DNA of 64,000 bases from JAFGCL01 sp964492335 (GTDB taxonomy: Bacteria > Chloroflexota > Dehalococcoidia > UBA2247 > RBG-13-53-26): the NCBI GenBank assembly GCA_964492335.1, contig CAZBJX010000010.1:21801-85800 (forward strand), written 5' to 3'. The notes below the pieces were generated by a model. The model did no database searches. It was not told the DNA's origin and was given only the letters and a program-made list of their open reading frames with translations. The translations under genes and the position numbers were made by a program. This document shows positions 57,107 to 64,000 of the stretch, piece by piece (the stretch's first letter is position 1; every line of letters starts with the position of its first letter).

Positions 57107-57332
57107 GTTCCTCCTCCTTTCCAGACCGGGCAATGGTCTCCATGCCCGGGCAATGCGGCTTGGCCTTGAGTCCGCGGGCCCTCTCCTTGCGGCGCCCCGG
57201 CAGAAGGGAGAGGGGGTCGGGCCGCCGGCCCTTTCTGAACGGGACAATCCCCAGGGGGACCAGCACCGCCCCCAGGAAGGCGATGATGACCACGGCGGTG
57301 AACAGGCCCATGCAGACCCCGGTGGTGCTCAT
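57006..57332 (-). CDS. Small membrane protein directly after arlJ (108 residues)
   Basis: ATG 57332 lies 28 bases after the arlJ stop with GGAAGGGA nine bases upstream. MSTTGVCMGLFTAVVIIAFL then GAVLVPLGIVPFRKGRRPDP gives one or two helices and a basic segment. The C-terminal third overlaps the 42-residue gene in another frame, so the tail is of doubtful meaning; the real product could be shorter if there is a sequencing error. No family recognised. Confidence 0.45.
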   Translation of the reverse strand: MSTTGVCMGLFTAVVIIAFLGAVLVPLGIVPFRKGRRPDPLSLLPGRRKERARGLKAKPHCPGMETIARSGKEEEHDCTGTGDRCIPGDCSGCPGADQVHQAEGRRRE

Positions 57333-57360
57333 TTCATTACAATCCCTTCCATGCTGTCTC

Positions 57361-58887
57361 CTATGATGGCCCCGCGGTGGGGAAGAGCGACATCACCATC
57401 CCCGGCCCCAGTGCCAGGCACAGGCCCGAGATTGCCAGCAGGATGCTCAGGTAGAAAACGTACTTCAGGGCGCTGCCGCCGCCGACGACCTTTATGGCCA
57501 CGGCATTGGTCACGGTAAGGACCAGGATCATCAGTATGGTCATGGTGTGCAGCAGCGTCAGCTGGCCGCTGCCCAGGTAGATGCTGAAGCTGTCCATGTT
57601 CTCCAGCGTGTCCGTCGCGCCCGAGCCGAGGCCCGCGGAGGCCTGCTGGAAGCTCGACGTGAAGAACAGCATGACCTGGTATATGCACACCAGCAGGGCC
57701 GAGATGGCAGCGTGAACGGCTATGCAGAGCAGGCCGAAGGACGACGCCAGCATCCTGCGCTTGGTCCGCAGCAGCGACACCTTCAGCGCGAACATGGAGG
57801 ACTGGTTGCCCACCACCTGGGCGTCCCCTCCCAGGAATATGCCGTTCCAGAAGATGCGCACGCTGCGGTTGACGTGCTCACTTCCCGTCTCGCTGATGAA
57901 CCTCTCCCAGCAGACGTCGGGGTTCAGGCCCAGCCTCAGGCGGCGGTAGAGCCTCCTGGCAGGCAGCTCCAGCGAATGGAGCGACGCCATGTCCATCCGC
58001 CCCATCGCGTCAGTCAGCGTCGAGCCTATGGCCTTGGAGATGCCCCCCAGGGAGCGCAGGAAGCCGGCGATGTCTTCGTCGCGGCGGTCCACCTTGACGT
58101 CATCGATCTGCGCCATGAGCCCGGAGGGCAGGATGACCACCGCCCCCACCAGCATGACCCAGCCCATCGGCACCCCGATCAGCGACAGCATCAGGCAGAC
58201 GGCCACCGCCGTCGGGACCGAGACCTTGAACAGGAACCGGGCCAGGGTCTGCTCCACGGAGGTAAGGGGCAGCGAGTGGGTCTTGACCTCCTTGGGGCTG
58301 GCGCGGTACATCAGCCAGGCGCCGAATACCGTCACCATGAGCATCGAGCCGCCCAGGACCAGGACGAAGGAGGTGGGCACGGGGAAGATGACCATGGAGA
58401 CGGCGCTGATGACGACCACCATGGCCGAGGACAGCACCAGGGCCACGTAGGCGTCGGTCCAGATCTTGGCCCGCTCAACGGCCCGCTCGTATTCGTTGCC
58501 GTAGCTCTCGCCCAGGACATAGGCCTCCCGGGCCAGGAACTCCGACTCCTGCTCGCCCGACACCAGCGCCCCGGACATGCGCAGCAGCAGCCCCCGGGGC
58601 TCCTGCTCCCTGGTCTTCTCCCCCACCACGCGGCAGGCCTCGCCGTAGTCGTAGTTGAGCCTGAGCGCCATCTGGTGGACTTCCTTGAAGTAGCGGGCGG
58701 ACTGGTAGGGCAGGTTGGCCGCCTGCTCGAAGATCTGGCTCCTGCTCAGGCCGGAGCTGGCGATGGCCGACAGGTGCGTCAGCTCGCAGAAGAGGTCCAC
58801 CCCCAGAAGATCGGTGTTCAGGGGAGGGTTGTTCTTCTTAGAAGAGGCCTTCTCGTTGCGCTTTCGCGAGAACCCGGAGAAGTTCAT
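57361..58887 (-). CDS. arlJ: Archaellum membrane platform protein ArlJ (FlaJ)
   Basis: About 508 residues with two T2SF-type halves and roughly nine membrane helices. The cytoplasmic part includes HLSAIASSGLSRSQIFEQAA, then QMALRLNYDYGEACRVVGEK; the second half has DVKVDRRDEDIAGFLRSLGG and NRSVRIFWNGIFLGGDAQVV. ArlJ is the only polytopic component of the archaellum, anchoring the ArlI motor. Order after arlH and arlI and the size fit FlaJ (usually 550-600). ATG 58887 lies inside the end of arlI, overlapping it by 50 bases. Confidence 0.88.
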   Translation of the reverse strand: MNFSGFSRKRNEKASSKKNNPPLNTDLLGVDLFCELTHLSAIASSGLSRSQIFEQAANLPYQSARYFKEVHQMALRLNYDYGEACRVVGEKTREQEPRGLLLRMSGALVSGEQESEFLAREAYVLGESYGNEYERAVERAKIWTDAYVALVLSSAMVVVISAVSMVIFPVPTSFVLVLGGSMLMVTVFGAWLMYRASPKEVKTHSLPLTSVEQTLARFLFKVSVPTAVAVCLMLSLIGVPMGWVMLVGAVVILPSGLMAQIDDVKVDRRDEDIAGFLRSLGGISKAIGSTLTDAMGRMDMASLHSLELPARRLYRRLRLGLNPDVCWERFISETGSEHVNRSVRIFWNGIFLGGDAQVVGNQSSMFALKVSLLRTKRRMLASSFGLLCIAVHAAISALLVCIYQVMLFFTSSFQQASAGLGSGATDTLENMDSFSIYLGSGQLTLLHTMTILMILVLTVTNAVAIKVVGGGSALKYVFYLSILLAISGLCLALGPGMVMSLFPTAGPS

Positions 58888-60574
58888 AGAAACCGGTAAC
58901 CCCCTGCTCCTTGTGCAGCTTTTCCAGTATCTTCGCCCGCCGGTCAAGCTCGGAGTAGATCCTCCTGGCCTTCTCCGGCGGGATGCCCAGCTTGATGGCT
59001 ATCTTCCGCTCCAGCAGGTAGCTGTTGCCTTCCCCGTAGAAGAGGAACCTGTCTTCCGAGGGCACCCAGTGGAACACCTCCACGAAGGAGAAGGACTGGG
59101 TGGTGGGGTCGTATCCCACGATCTCGGCTATGCTCAGCGCGCGCCGGCCGTTCCTTCCGTTGGGCAGCTTCACCGAGCTCTGGATGACCACCACGTTCAG
59201 ATTGTCGATATAGGTCTTGGGGACGTTGATGGGGCTGCCGGTGAGACGCTGGATCAGCCTCTCCACCGTCGCCGCGTGGAAGGTGGCCATGCAGGAGTGG
59301 CCGGTCTGCATTGCCTGGAAGGCAATGAGCCCTTCGGGGCCGCGGATCTCACCGATGATGATCTCGTTGGGGCGCTGCCTCAGGGCCGCCTTGAGGAGAT
59401 CGAACATGGTGACCTCGTTCTCCGACTCCTGCTTGGTAGTCTGCACCACCTGCCTTATCCAGTTCTTGTGCGGCACCTGCAGCTCCGGCGTGTCCTCGAT
59501 GCTGACGATCTTGGCATTAGGGTGAATGAAGGTGGTCACCGCATTCAGCAGGGTGGTCTTGCCGGAGGCGGTCTCCCCGCAGACGAAGACGTTCATCCCG
59601 TTGCCCACGGTCATGGAGAGATAGGCCGCCATCCGGTAGTCCAGCGTGCCCAGTTCGATCAGCTCCACGATGGACAGGGGCGTATCGCTGAATTTGCGGA
59701 TGCTGAAGTTGGAGCCGCGTTTGGACACGTCGCGCCCGTAGACGATGTTGATTCGGGAGCCGTCCGGGAGGGTGGCGTCGACTATGGGCTTGCGGACGCT
59801 GACGGGCTTCTTGATGTGCTCCGCCAGCCGGAGGATGAACCCGTCCAGGTCCTCGTGGCTGGAGAAGATGACCGTGGTCTTGAGGCTGCCGAATATCTTG
59901 TGCTCCAGGAAGACCGTCCCCAGGCCGCTGCAGCTGATGTCTTCCACGTAGGGATCGCGGACCATGGCGTCCAGAACGCCCATGCCTATCTTGTCCCGGA
60001 TGACCAGGTACTTGATGGCCTCCATCTCTTCGGGGCCGGGGCGGGCCCTGCCATTGCGGGAGAACAGGCGCTTCTTGACGGCCCTCAGGCCCAGCGGGTC
60101 CCTCCGCGGGGCGGCGCCGTTGGCGAAGGTCCGGTCGATGAAGTCCAGGAAGGCCTGCTTCTTGTCCTCGTCCGTCTCGATGCGGTCCAGGCTGTCCGCC
60201 TCCTCCAGCAGCCTCCTGTCCACCTCGACCAGGATGCGGCGCATCCTGGCGCTGGCCCCCGGCTCTATGCTGATGAACGTGTTGCGCTCATCTTCAACGT
60301 CGGGGAAGATGTGGGTGAAGACGCCGTCCGAGACCGGGTACACCACGTTGGGGTGCTTCAGGTTCTGCAGGCTCCTGGAAAGCCTGGCGTGGTACTGACA
60401 GGGGCCGTAATCGCCCGGCGGCACCGCCGCCAGGTACTCCGCCAGGTAGGAGTAGCGCCGGCACGCCTCGCGACCCTGCTCGGAGAGACCAGGGTAGATG
60501 CTGTCCTGAAAGACAGCGGCGCGATGCGCTTTCGACTCTCCCCGCAACTCGAAGGGGAGGACGACCTCGGGCAC
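58838..60574 (-). CDS. arlI: Archaellum motor ATPase ArlI (FlaI)
   Basis: 578 residues. Walker A is CGETASGKTT (333-341), the Asp box SIEDTPEL (358-365), Walker B NEIIIGEIRG (404-412) and the His box TGHSCMATFHAATVERLIQR (from about 425). The N-terminal half has the acidic and PxVR-rich parts, including EHIKKPVSVRKPIVDATLPD, GSRINIVYG and SNFSIRKF, which match archaeal-type secretion ATPases rather than bacterial PilT/GspE/TadA. It hydrolyses ATP to assemble and rotate the filament. Found 12 bases after arlH. Confidence 0.92.
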   Translation of the reverse strand: MPEVVLPFELRGESKAHRAAVFQDSIYPGLSEQGREACRRYSYLAEYLAAVPPGDYGPCQYHARLSRSLQNLKHPNVVYPVSDGVFTHIFPDVEDERNTFISIEPGASARMRRILVEVDRRLLEEADSLDRIETDEDKKQAFLDFIDRTFANGAAPRRDPLGLRAVKKRLFSRNGRARPGPEEMEAIKYLVIRDKIGMGVLDAMVRDPYVEDISCSGLGTVFLEHKIFGSLKTTVIFSSHEDLDGFILRLAEHIKKPVSVRKPIVDATLPDGSRINIVYGRDVSKRGSNFSIRKFSDTPLSIVELIELGTLDYRMAAYLSMTVGNGMNVFVCGETASGKTTLLNAVTTFIHPNAKIVSIEDTPELQVPHKNWIRQVVQTTKQESENEVTMFDLLKAALRQRPNEIIIGEIRGPEGLIAFQAMQTGHSCMATFHAATVERLIQRLTGSPINVPKTYIDNLNVVVIQSSVKLPNGRNGRRALSIAEIVGYDPTTQSFSFVEVFHWVPSEDRFLFYGEGNSYLLERKIAIKLGIPPEKARRIYSELDRRAKILEKLHKEQGVTGFYELLRVLAKAQREGLF

Positions 60575-60586
60575 CTTGCTCCTTTC

Positions 60587-61333
60587 TTATGCCTTGGCTC
60601 TTGACAGAGGCATCACCCGCATTCCCACACCAGGCTCCACCTCGAAGCTGACCATGTTGGCGTTGGTCTTGTCGGCGCCCCGCACCTTGGCCACCTCCAG
60701 GACCTTGACCAGCCTGTCGCCCATCTCCTCTATGCGCAGGCGCAAGTGGGCATCGCACACCGACCGCAGGCGGGCCAGCGAGTCCTCGGTGAAGGCGTAG
60801 GTGTGCGCCACATTGACAACGGTCCGGCCGTGGTCGCACAGGACCTTGCACCCTTCGAAGTAGCTGATGACGCTCCTCTCCGAGGCATGGGCGATGACCC
60901 CGGTGAGCGAGTCCACGATAATCACGCTGTGCTCCGGGAACCGGTCCGCCAGAGTGAAGATGGCCTCGAAGGCGGCATCGGACCCCATCTGCGCCGGCGC
61001 CGCGCTGAAGACCTTGAGGTTCCCCAGCAGCACGTAGTCCAGGATGTCCATGCCCAGGGCGTCCATCGACTTGTGGAGGCCCCGCACGGCCGTCTCGGTG
61101 GTGAACAGGATCACCTGGTAGTTGTTGCTGGCCAGGCTGCCCCAAATCAGCTGCTGGGCCAGGACCGACTTGCCGGAATCAGCCTGCCCCTCGATCAAGG
61201 TGAGCGACCCCGGCGCAATGCCTCCGCCGAGCTTCCGGTCGATCTCGGCGCTGCCGGTGGTGATGTCGGCGAAAGACGGCTCCTGCTGCTCTTCGTCGAG
61301 GCCGGGATCGGCCGTGATTGCCCCTGTCGTCAT
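60587..61333 (-). CDS. arlH: Archaellum regulatory ATPase-like protein ArlH (FlaH)
   Basis: 248 residues of the RecA/KaiC-like fold. DRKLGGGIAPGSLTLIEGQA leads to the Walker A GQADSGKS (49-56), then VLAQQLIWGSLASNNYQVIL; Walker B is HSVIIVDSLTG. The IEGxxDxGKSVLxQQ pattern is that of archaeal FlaH, which binds ATP and switches ArlI between assembly and rotation. Located between arlF-like and arlI. Length equals that of FlaH (about 230-240). Confidence 0.9.
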   Translation of the reverse strand: MTTGAITADPGLDEEQQEPSFADITTGSAEIDRKLGGGIAPGSLTLIEGQADSGKSVLAQQLIWGSLASNNYQVILFTTETAVRGLHKSMDALGMDILDYVLLGNLKVFSAAPAQMGSDAAFEAIFTLADRFPEHSVIIVDSLTGVIAHASERSVISYFEGCKVLCDHGRTVVNVAHTYAFTEDSLARLRSVCDAHLRLRIEEMGDRLVKVLEVAKVRGADKTNANMVSFEVEPGVGMRVMPLSRAKA

Positions 61334-61353
61334 GTCTTCGTACCTCCGTCTGA

Positions 61354-61857
61354 TCAGCGTTGGAACATTCTCTCGGCGGTGACGCCATTGGCCGTGGAGA
61401 TAGTGACCCGGTTGGTGCTGCCCGGGGACACGGCCGGGCTAAGCTGCAGGAGAAGCAGGGCCCGCTCCCCGGGATTGAGTATCCCGGGCTCGAAGACCTC
61501 GGGGCTCCCCTGGTACGTAATCCCGGCCTCCGTCCACCCGGGAGCCCCCGCTCCGGGGGGGAGCCACACGGCGCCGCCGTCCCCGTACTGCACAATAACG
61601 TCCCAGCACCCGAAGTCACCAAGCGATACCGCCCCATCGTTGCGCACCCAGCACTTCACCACGGCGCCCTTCTCCTCTTCGGGCACATCCCAGTCAACTA
61701 CCGTAATGCGGGTCCCGGCCTTCTCCTGGGCAGCCCGCGCCATCTCCTTCCACGACCCCGACACGGTGTCGGCGGAATGGAGGGCGCTGGTGGCCAGGCC
61801 CGCTGAGCCGATGATCATCAGGGCACAGCAGATCAGCGAGATGATGGCATTCTCCAT
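61354..61857 (-). CDS. Archaellum stator-like protein, ArlF-like
   Basis: 167 residues: an N-terminal helix (MENAIISLICCALMIIGSAG), a short coiled part and a beta-sandwich domain with RITVVDWDV and KCWVRNDGAVSLGDFGCWDV, which match the TxIxIxN...VxVxNTGxxxL pattern of archaeal FlaF/FlaG. In archaea ArlF and ArlG sit outside the cell membrane, contact the S-layer and keep the motor fixed. A bacterial cell envelope lacks that partner or has a different one, so the anchoring must differ. F versus G is tentative. Confidence 0.7.
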   Translation of the reverse strand: MENAIISLICCALMIIGSAGLATSALHSADTVSGSWKEMARAAQEKAGTRITVVDWDVPEEEKGAVVKCWVRNDGAVSLGDFGCWDVIVQYGDGGAVWLPPGAGAPGWTEAGITYQGSPEVFEPGILNPGERALLLLQLSPAVSPGSTNRVTISTANGVTAERMFQR

Positions 61858-61865
61858 AGGCGCGC

Positions 61866-62333
61866 CTAGATGCTGAAAGTCTTCTTGTCATATATGGCGT
61901 CGGGCGTGACCACCTTCACCATGTAGCGCCCGCTCTCCAGGGGCTCCGGGACGCATATGGTGATCTTCAGGGTGGCCCCGGGGTCCCACCTGGTATCGCC
62001 CTCCACGGCGCAGGTCCAGCAGGGCGCCGGTGAGCCGGCCTCTTCATAACTGATGCGGGTCCAGTTGTCCTCCGGGCCGAAGAACACGTCGCAGGACTCG
62101 TAGCCCCCCAGGGTGGTGGACCCCACGTTCTTCACCCAGACGGTCATGTTGTCAGCCTGGCCCGCTACGGCGATGATCTCCACCTCGCTGCCCACCCGGT
62201 CGCTGACCTTGGAGGCCATGGACAGTATGGAGCTCCCGGTGCTGGTTATGGCCGGGTAGACGGCCCCGAACACGGCCATGGCGCAGACCACGCCCGCCAG
62301 CAGCAAGATGATGGTGACCATCACCTTGTCCAT
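61866..62333 (-). CDS. Archaellum stator-like protein, ArlG-like
   Basis: 155 residues: helix MDKVMVTIILLLAGVVCAMA, linker ending SKVSDRVGSEVEIIAVAG, then NMTVWVKNVGSTTLGGYESC and a sandwich domain ending YMVKVVTPDAIYDKKTFSI. The sequence IEIIxx...VxVWVKNxGxTxL is very like archaeal FlaG. It precedes the F-like gene, opposite to the usual archaeal F-G order. The start overlaps the upstream D/E-like gene by 13 bases, indicating coupling. Confidence 0.72.
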   Translation of the reverse strand: MDKVMVTIILLLAGVVCAMAVFGAVYPAITSTGSSILSMASKVSDRVGSEVEIIAVAGQADNMTVWVKNVGSTTLGGYESCDVFFGPEDNWTRISYEEAGSPAPCWTCAVEGDTRWDPGATLKITICVPEPLESGRYMVKVVTPDAIYDKKTFSI

Positions 62334-63037
62334 GAGCGGCTTGTCCCTCCGTTGTCGTCGTCAGCCAGAATGGCCATCAGGGCGTCCTCGTTGGCGGTGC
62401 TGTTGCCCAGCACCTTCTGCAGCCGGACCAGCATGGCCAGGTAGTCCCGGGCCGTGGCCCGCCCGCCATCGGCCTCGCAGGAGCAGCACCGGATCAGCCT
62501 GAGGACCATGTCCTTCTCCCCGGGCTCCAGGTGCCCGAACATGTGGCACACCTCTACCAGCGCCTCCAGCCTCTGCTTGCCCACCAAGGTCACAGCTTCT
62601 TCCACCCACTGCGCCGTGGCGGCAATGGCTATCAGGCCCGAACCCCCGGGGCTCCCTGCCCCCCCGTTGACGGGGGCCGGCGGCGGCTGCGCCCTGCCCG
62701 CCGTCGCCTCCCGGCGCACTCCGGCCTGCTCGTTGGCAGCCTGTGCGGACTCTGCCATCTCAACCTCCTCTCCAGAGTCTTCGGACATCGGTCCCCTTTC
62801 GGCGGACTCTGCCGTTTCGACGTCCTCTCCGGAGTCCTCAGATAACGGTCCCCTCCGGGGTGACCACGCGCCCGGGGTAACCTGGACCTGGCCGAGCACC
62901 TCGCCCGGCTTGTCCAGGCGGAAGGGAAGCCGGTAGTCCAGGTACCGCCGGCGAATGTCCAGAAGCTGGGGCTTCACCTCGTTCTTCAGAAGCCTGACTT
63001 CTTCCTCGAGGGCCGCAATCGCTTCATCGCGGCTCAT
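62321..63037 (-). CDS. ArlD/E-like archaellum accessory protein (second copy)
   Basis: 238 residues. A coiled N-terminus (MSRDEAIAALEEEVRLLKNE, then LLDIRRRYLDYRLPF), a low-complexity middle with a 19-residue direct repeat, and a C-terminal domain starting ATAQWVEEAVTLVGKQRLEA with LVEVCHMFGHL, which resembles the FlaD/FlaE domain WLEFLxxKVGxNNLxxLLEYY. In archaea such proteins form the cytoplasmic ring that couples the motor to chemotaxis. CSCE cysteines appear near residue 190. Overlaps the upstream paralog by four bases. Confidence 0.68.
   Translation of the reverse strand: MSRDEAIAALEEEVRLLKNEVKPQLLDIRRRYLDYRLPFRLDKPGEVLGQVQVTPGAWSPRRGPLSEDSGEDVETAESAERGPMSEDSGEEVEMAESAQAANEQAGVRREATAGRAQPPPAPVNGGAGSPGGSGLIAIAATAQWVEEAVTLVGKQRLEALVEVCHMFGHLEPGEKDMVLRLIRCCSCEADGGRATARDYLAMLVRLQKVLGNSTANEDALMAILADDDNGGTSRSWTR
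62741..62854 (-). repeat. 57-bp direct repeat in the ArlD/E-like gene
   Basis: Two adjacent 57-bp units (62798-62854 and 62741-62797) encode RGPLSEDSGEDVETAESAE and RGPMSEDSGEEVEMAESAQ, an acidic linker that grew by in-frame duplication. Confidence 0.85.
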
Positions 63038-63831
63038 CGGTTGCTCCCCGCGGTCTGCGCTGCCTCAGCCGCGTCCGCCCCGGGGGCGGCGGTCTTCAGG
63101 TCCCGCTCCCGGCGGCCTTCCGGCCTCCTGTCGGCCAGCAGCAGTGATGACGGGGCCCGGTCTTCGCCCCCGATTCCCATGAGCTCATCGAGCTCGGAGA
63201 GCACCATCAGGTACTGCCTCCCACTCACCCGCCCGCCGGGGCTCCGCTGCGGGCAGGACCGGGCGAGCATCAGGACGGCGGTCCTGGCGGCCCCGGGAAG
63301 CTTGCCGCCGGCATAGCGCACGTCGACCAGCGCCTTGAGCCTCTCCCGGCCTATCAGGGCCACCGCCTCCTCCACCCACACGGCCAACGCCGCAACGGCG
63401 CTCAGGTCCAGCCGGCATTCCCCGGGGCCCGTATCCGGCAGGCCCGGGATGCTGGTGGTCTCCTCCGCCACGACCGGCGCGGGCGGCGGGCTGCTCTTCT
63501 TCTCCCCGGCCACCGGCGGCAGCCCGGGGACCGCGGGGTCCTGGCCGGCCCCTGGCCCGGGGCGGCGCCCCTCCTGCCCCTCATGGCGCCCCGATGGCGC
63601 CGCCCCGGCGGGCCCGTCGTGGCGCGGGGGGGGCGGTTCCGCCGCGGGCCCCGGGCCGTCGACTACTCCCACCGCCACCACCGCCGGCGCCGTCACCGGC
63701 AGGGCGCCGCGGGTGAAGGGGTTCTGGTAGTCCAGGTAGTGCTCCCTGACGTCGAGGAGAACGGCCTTGATCTCGTTCTTGAGGAGCTTGACGTCCCCCT
63801 CCAGGGCCTCGATTCTCTGATCAGCGTTCAT
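63034..63831 (-). CDS. ArlD/E-like archaellum accessory protein (first copy)
   Basis: 265 residues and paralogous to the downstream gene: coil IEALEGDVKLLKNEIKAVLL then DVREHYLDYQNPF, a Pro/Gly-rich linker of about 110 residues, then VAALAVWVEEAVALIGRERL with KALVDVRYAGGKL. Conservation is confined to the two ends, as in archaeal FlaC/D/E proteins. Start ATG after AAGGGGGT. The upstream region bears the palindrome pair at 63851-63890, so this may be the first gene of a separately controlled unit. Confidence 0.68.
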   Translation of the reverse strand: MNADQRIEALEGDVKLLKNEIKAVLLDVREHYLDYQNPFTRGALPVTAPAVVAVGVVDGPGPAAEPPPPRHDGPAGAAPSGRHEGQEGRRPGPGAGQDPAVPGLPPVAGEKKSSPPPAPVVAEETTSIPGLPDTGPGECRLDLSAVAALAVWVEEAVALIGRERLKALVDVRYAGGKLPGAARTAVLMLARSCPQRSPGGRVSGRQYLMVLSELDELMGIGGEDRAPSSLLLADRRPEGRRERDLKTAAPGADAAEAAQTAGSNR

Positions 63832-63850
63832 GCAGACCCCCTTGTTTCGC

Positions 63851-63890
63851 TGAGAGCGCTCTCGTTCCTTTCAGCCCGAGAGCGCTCTCA
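63851..63890. promoter_or_regulatory. Pair of LacI-type palindromes upstream of the archaellum motor genes
   Basis: GAGAGCGCTCTC occurs at 63852-63863 and again at 63878-63889. Flanking bases make a perfect 14-bp inverted repeat (TGAGAGCGCTCTCG and CGAGAGCGCTCTCA) around a 12-base spacer. Each half is also a palindrome in itself with the central GCGC typical of LacI/GalR-family operators. Alternatively the RNA forms a strong 14-bp hairpin that ends the gene upstream. It lies 20 bases before the ATG of the first ArlD/E-like gene. Confidence 0.6.
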
Positions 63891-63944
63891 CGTACTTGCG
63901 GGCCGCTGCCGTGCGCCGGCCCGTGAAAGGCTCGCTGCCCTCTC

Positions 63945-64000
63945 CTAGAAGAGGTCCATGATGGCATCTATGCTGGCCGGCAGGGTGCGCTCGATGGTGG
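63945..64000 (-). CDS. C-terminal end of an unidentified gene cut by the window edge
   Basis: On the minus strand a frame enters from beyond 64000 and ends at the TAG at 63947-63945, encoding TIERTLPASIDAIMDLF. It is on the same strand as the archaellum genes and ends 113 bases before them. Too short to assign; an archaellin or another archaellum component would be expected here. Confidence 0.4.
   Translation of the reverse strand, partial: TIERTLPASIDAIMDLF

Noticed and set aside
57361..60574. ArlI/ArlJ as Tad or type II secretion proteins
   Set aside because: The neighbouring ArlH, FlaF/G-like and FlaD/E-like genes and the archaeal gene order favour the archaellum; Tad loci have TadC, RcpC and Flp genes, none of which are here.

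Overview
The window is GC-rich DNA (roughly two thirds G+C by eye) with dense same-strand operons, Shine-Dalgarno sites of the GGAGG type, several sigma70-like promoters and a fully bacterial housekeeping set (RpoD, DnaG, Ffh, SecDF, PNPase, S15, S21, L19, TrmD, PriA, PurL, EF-P). Gene content (a HybB-type formate dehydrogenase, OFA permease, KamA-type aminomutase, an ADP-forming acyl-CoA synthetase-like subunit and archaellum genes in a bacterium) suggests a Chloroflexota genome, most likely Dehalococcoidia-like. That assignment is inference; no rRNA is present. A run of 100 Ns at 18333-18432 shows it is a draft or metagenome assembly.

Region by region. 1-375: start of a GH57 family gene (minus strand). 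708-993: a small Lys/Ala/Pro repeat, histone-H1-like gene with its own promoter and terminator. 1528-9101: a formate dehydrogenase operon encoding a four-cluster ferredoxin subunit, a HybB/NrfD membrane subunit, a Tat-exported selenocysteine-containing FdhA (in-frame TGA at 4178-4180), FdhE, an FmdE-domain protein and FdhD. 9186-14091: a structured leader resembling a molybdenum cofactor riboswitch, then a molybdopterin-binding protein, a DUF364 protein and ModABC. These two blocks fit together: molybdate import, cofactor handling and a molybdenum- or tungsten-dependent selenoenzyme. 14471-18014: acetyl-CoA synthetase and an OFA-family transporter. 18146-18941: a carbonic-anhydrase-like domain with a Lys/Ala/Pro repeat tail, interrupted by the assembly gap.

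19131-23015: a lysine 2,3-aminomutase-family enzyme, two ATP-grasp ligases and a GNAT acetyltransferase, an apparent small-molecule pathway. 23085-35693: rpsO-pnp-dapB-asd-dapA-ppsA-dgt-dnaG-rpoD on the plus strand. 35778-50062: mainly minus-strand housekeeping genes (ffh, purL, secF-secD, a CCA/poly(A) polymerase-like protein, def, priA, rplS, trmD, mog-like), with one plus-strand acyl-CoA synthetase-like gene. 50252-54037: an FAD oxidoreductase, then rpsU, yqeY, efp and epmA.

54034-64000 is the most striking part. A minus-strand operon encodes a bacterial copy of the archaellum (archaeal flagellum) motor: two ArlD/E-like proteins, ArlG-like and ArlF-like stator candidates, the ArlH ATPase-like regulator, the ArlI motor ATPase and the ArlJ membrane platform. 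It is followed by five small unrecognised, mostly single-pass membrane proteins, a type IV prepilin peptidase that could process archaellin-type signal peptides, and a response regulator. The order closely follows the archaeal D-E-F-G-H-I-J arrangement. No archaellin gene is in the window; the operon continues past its right edge.
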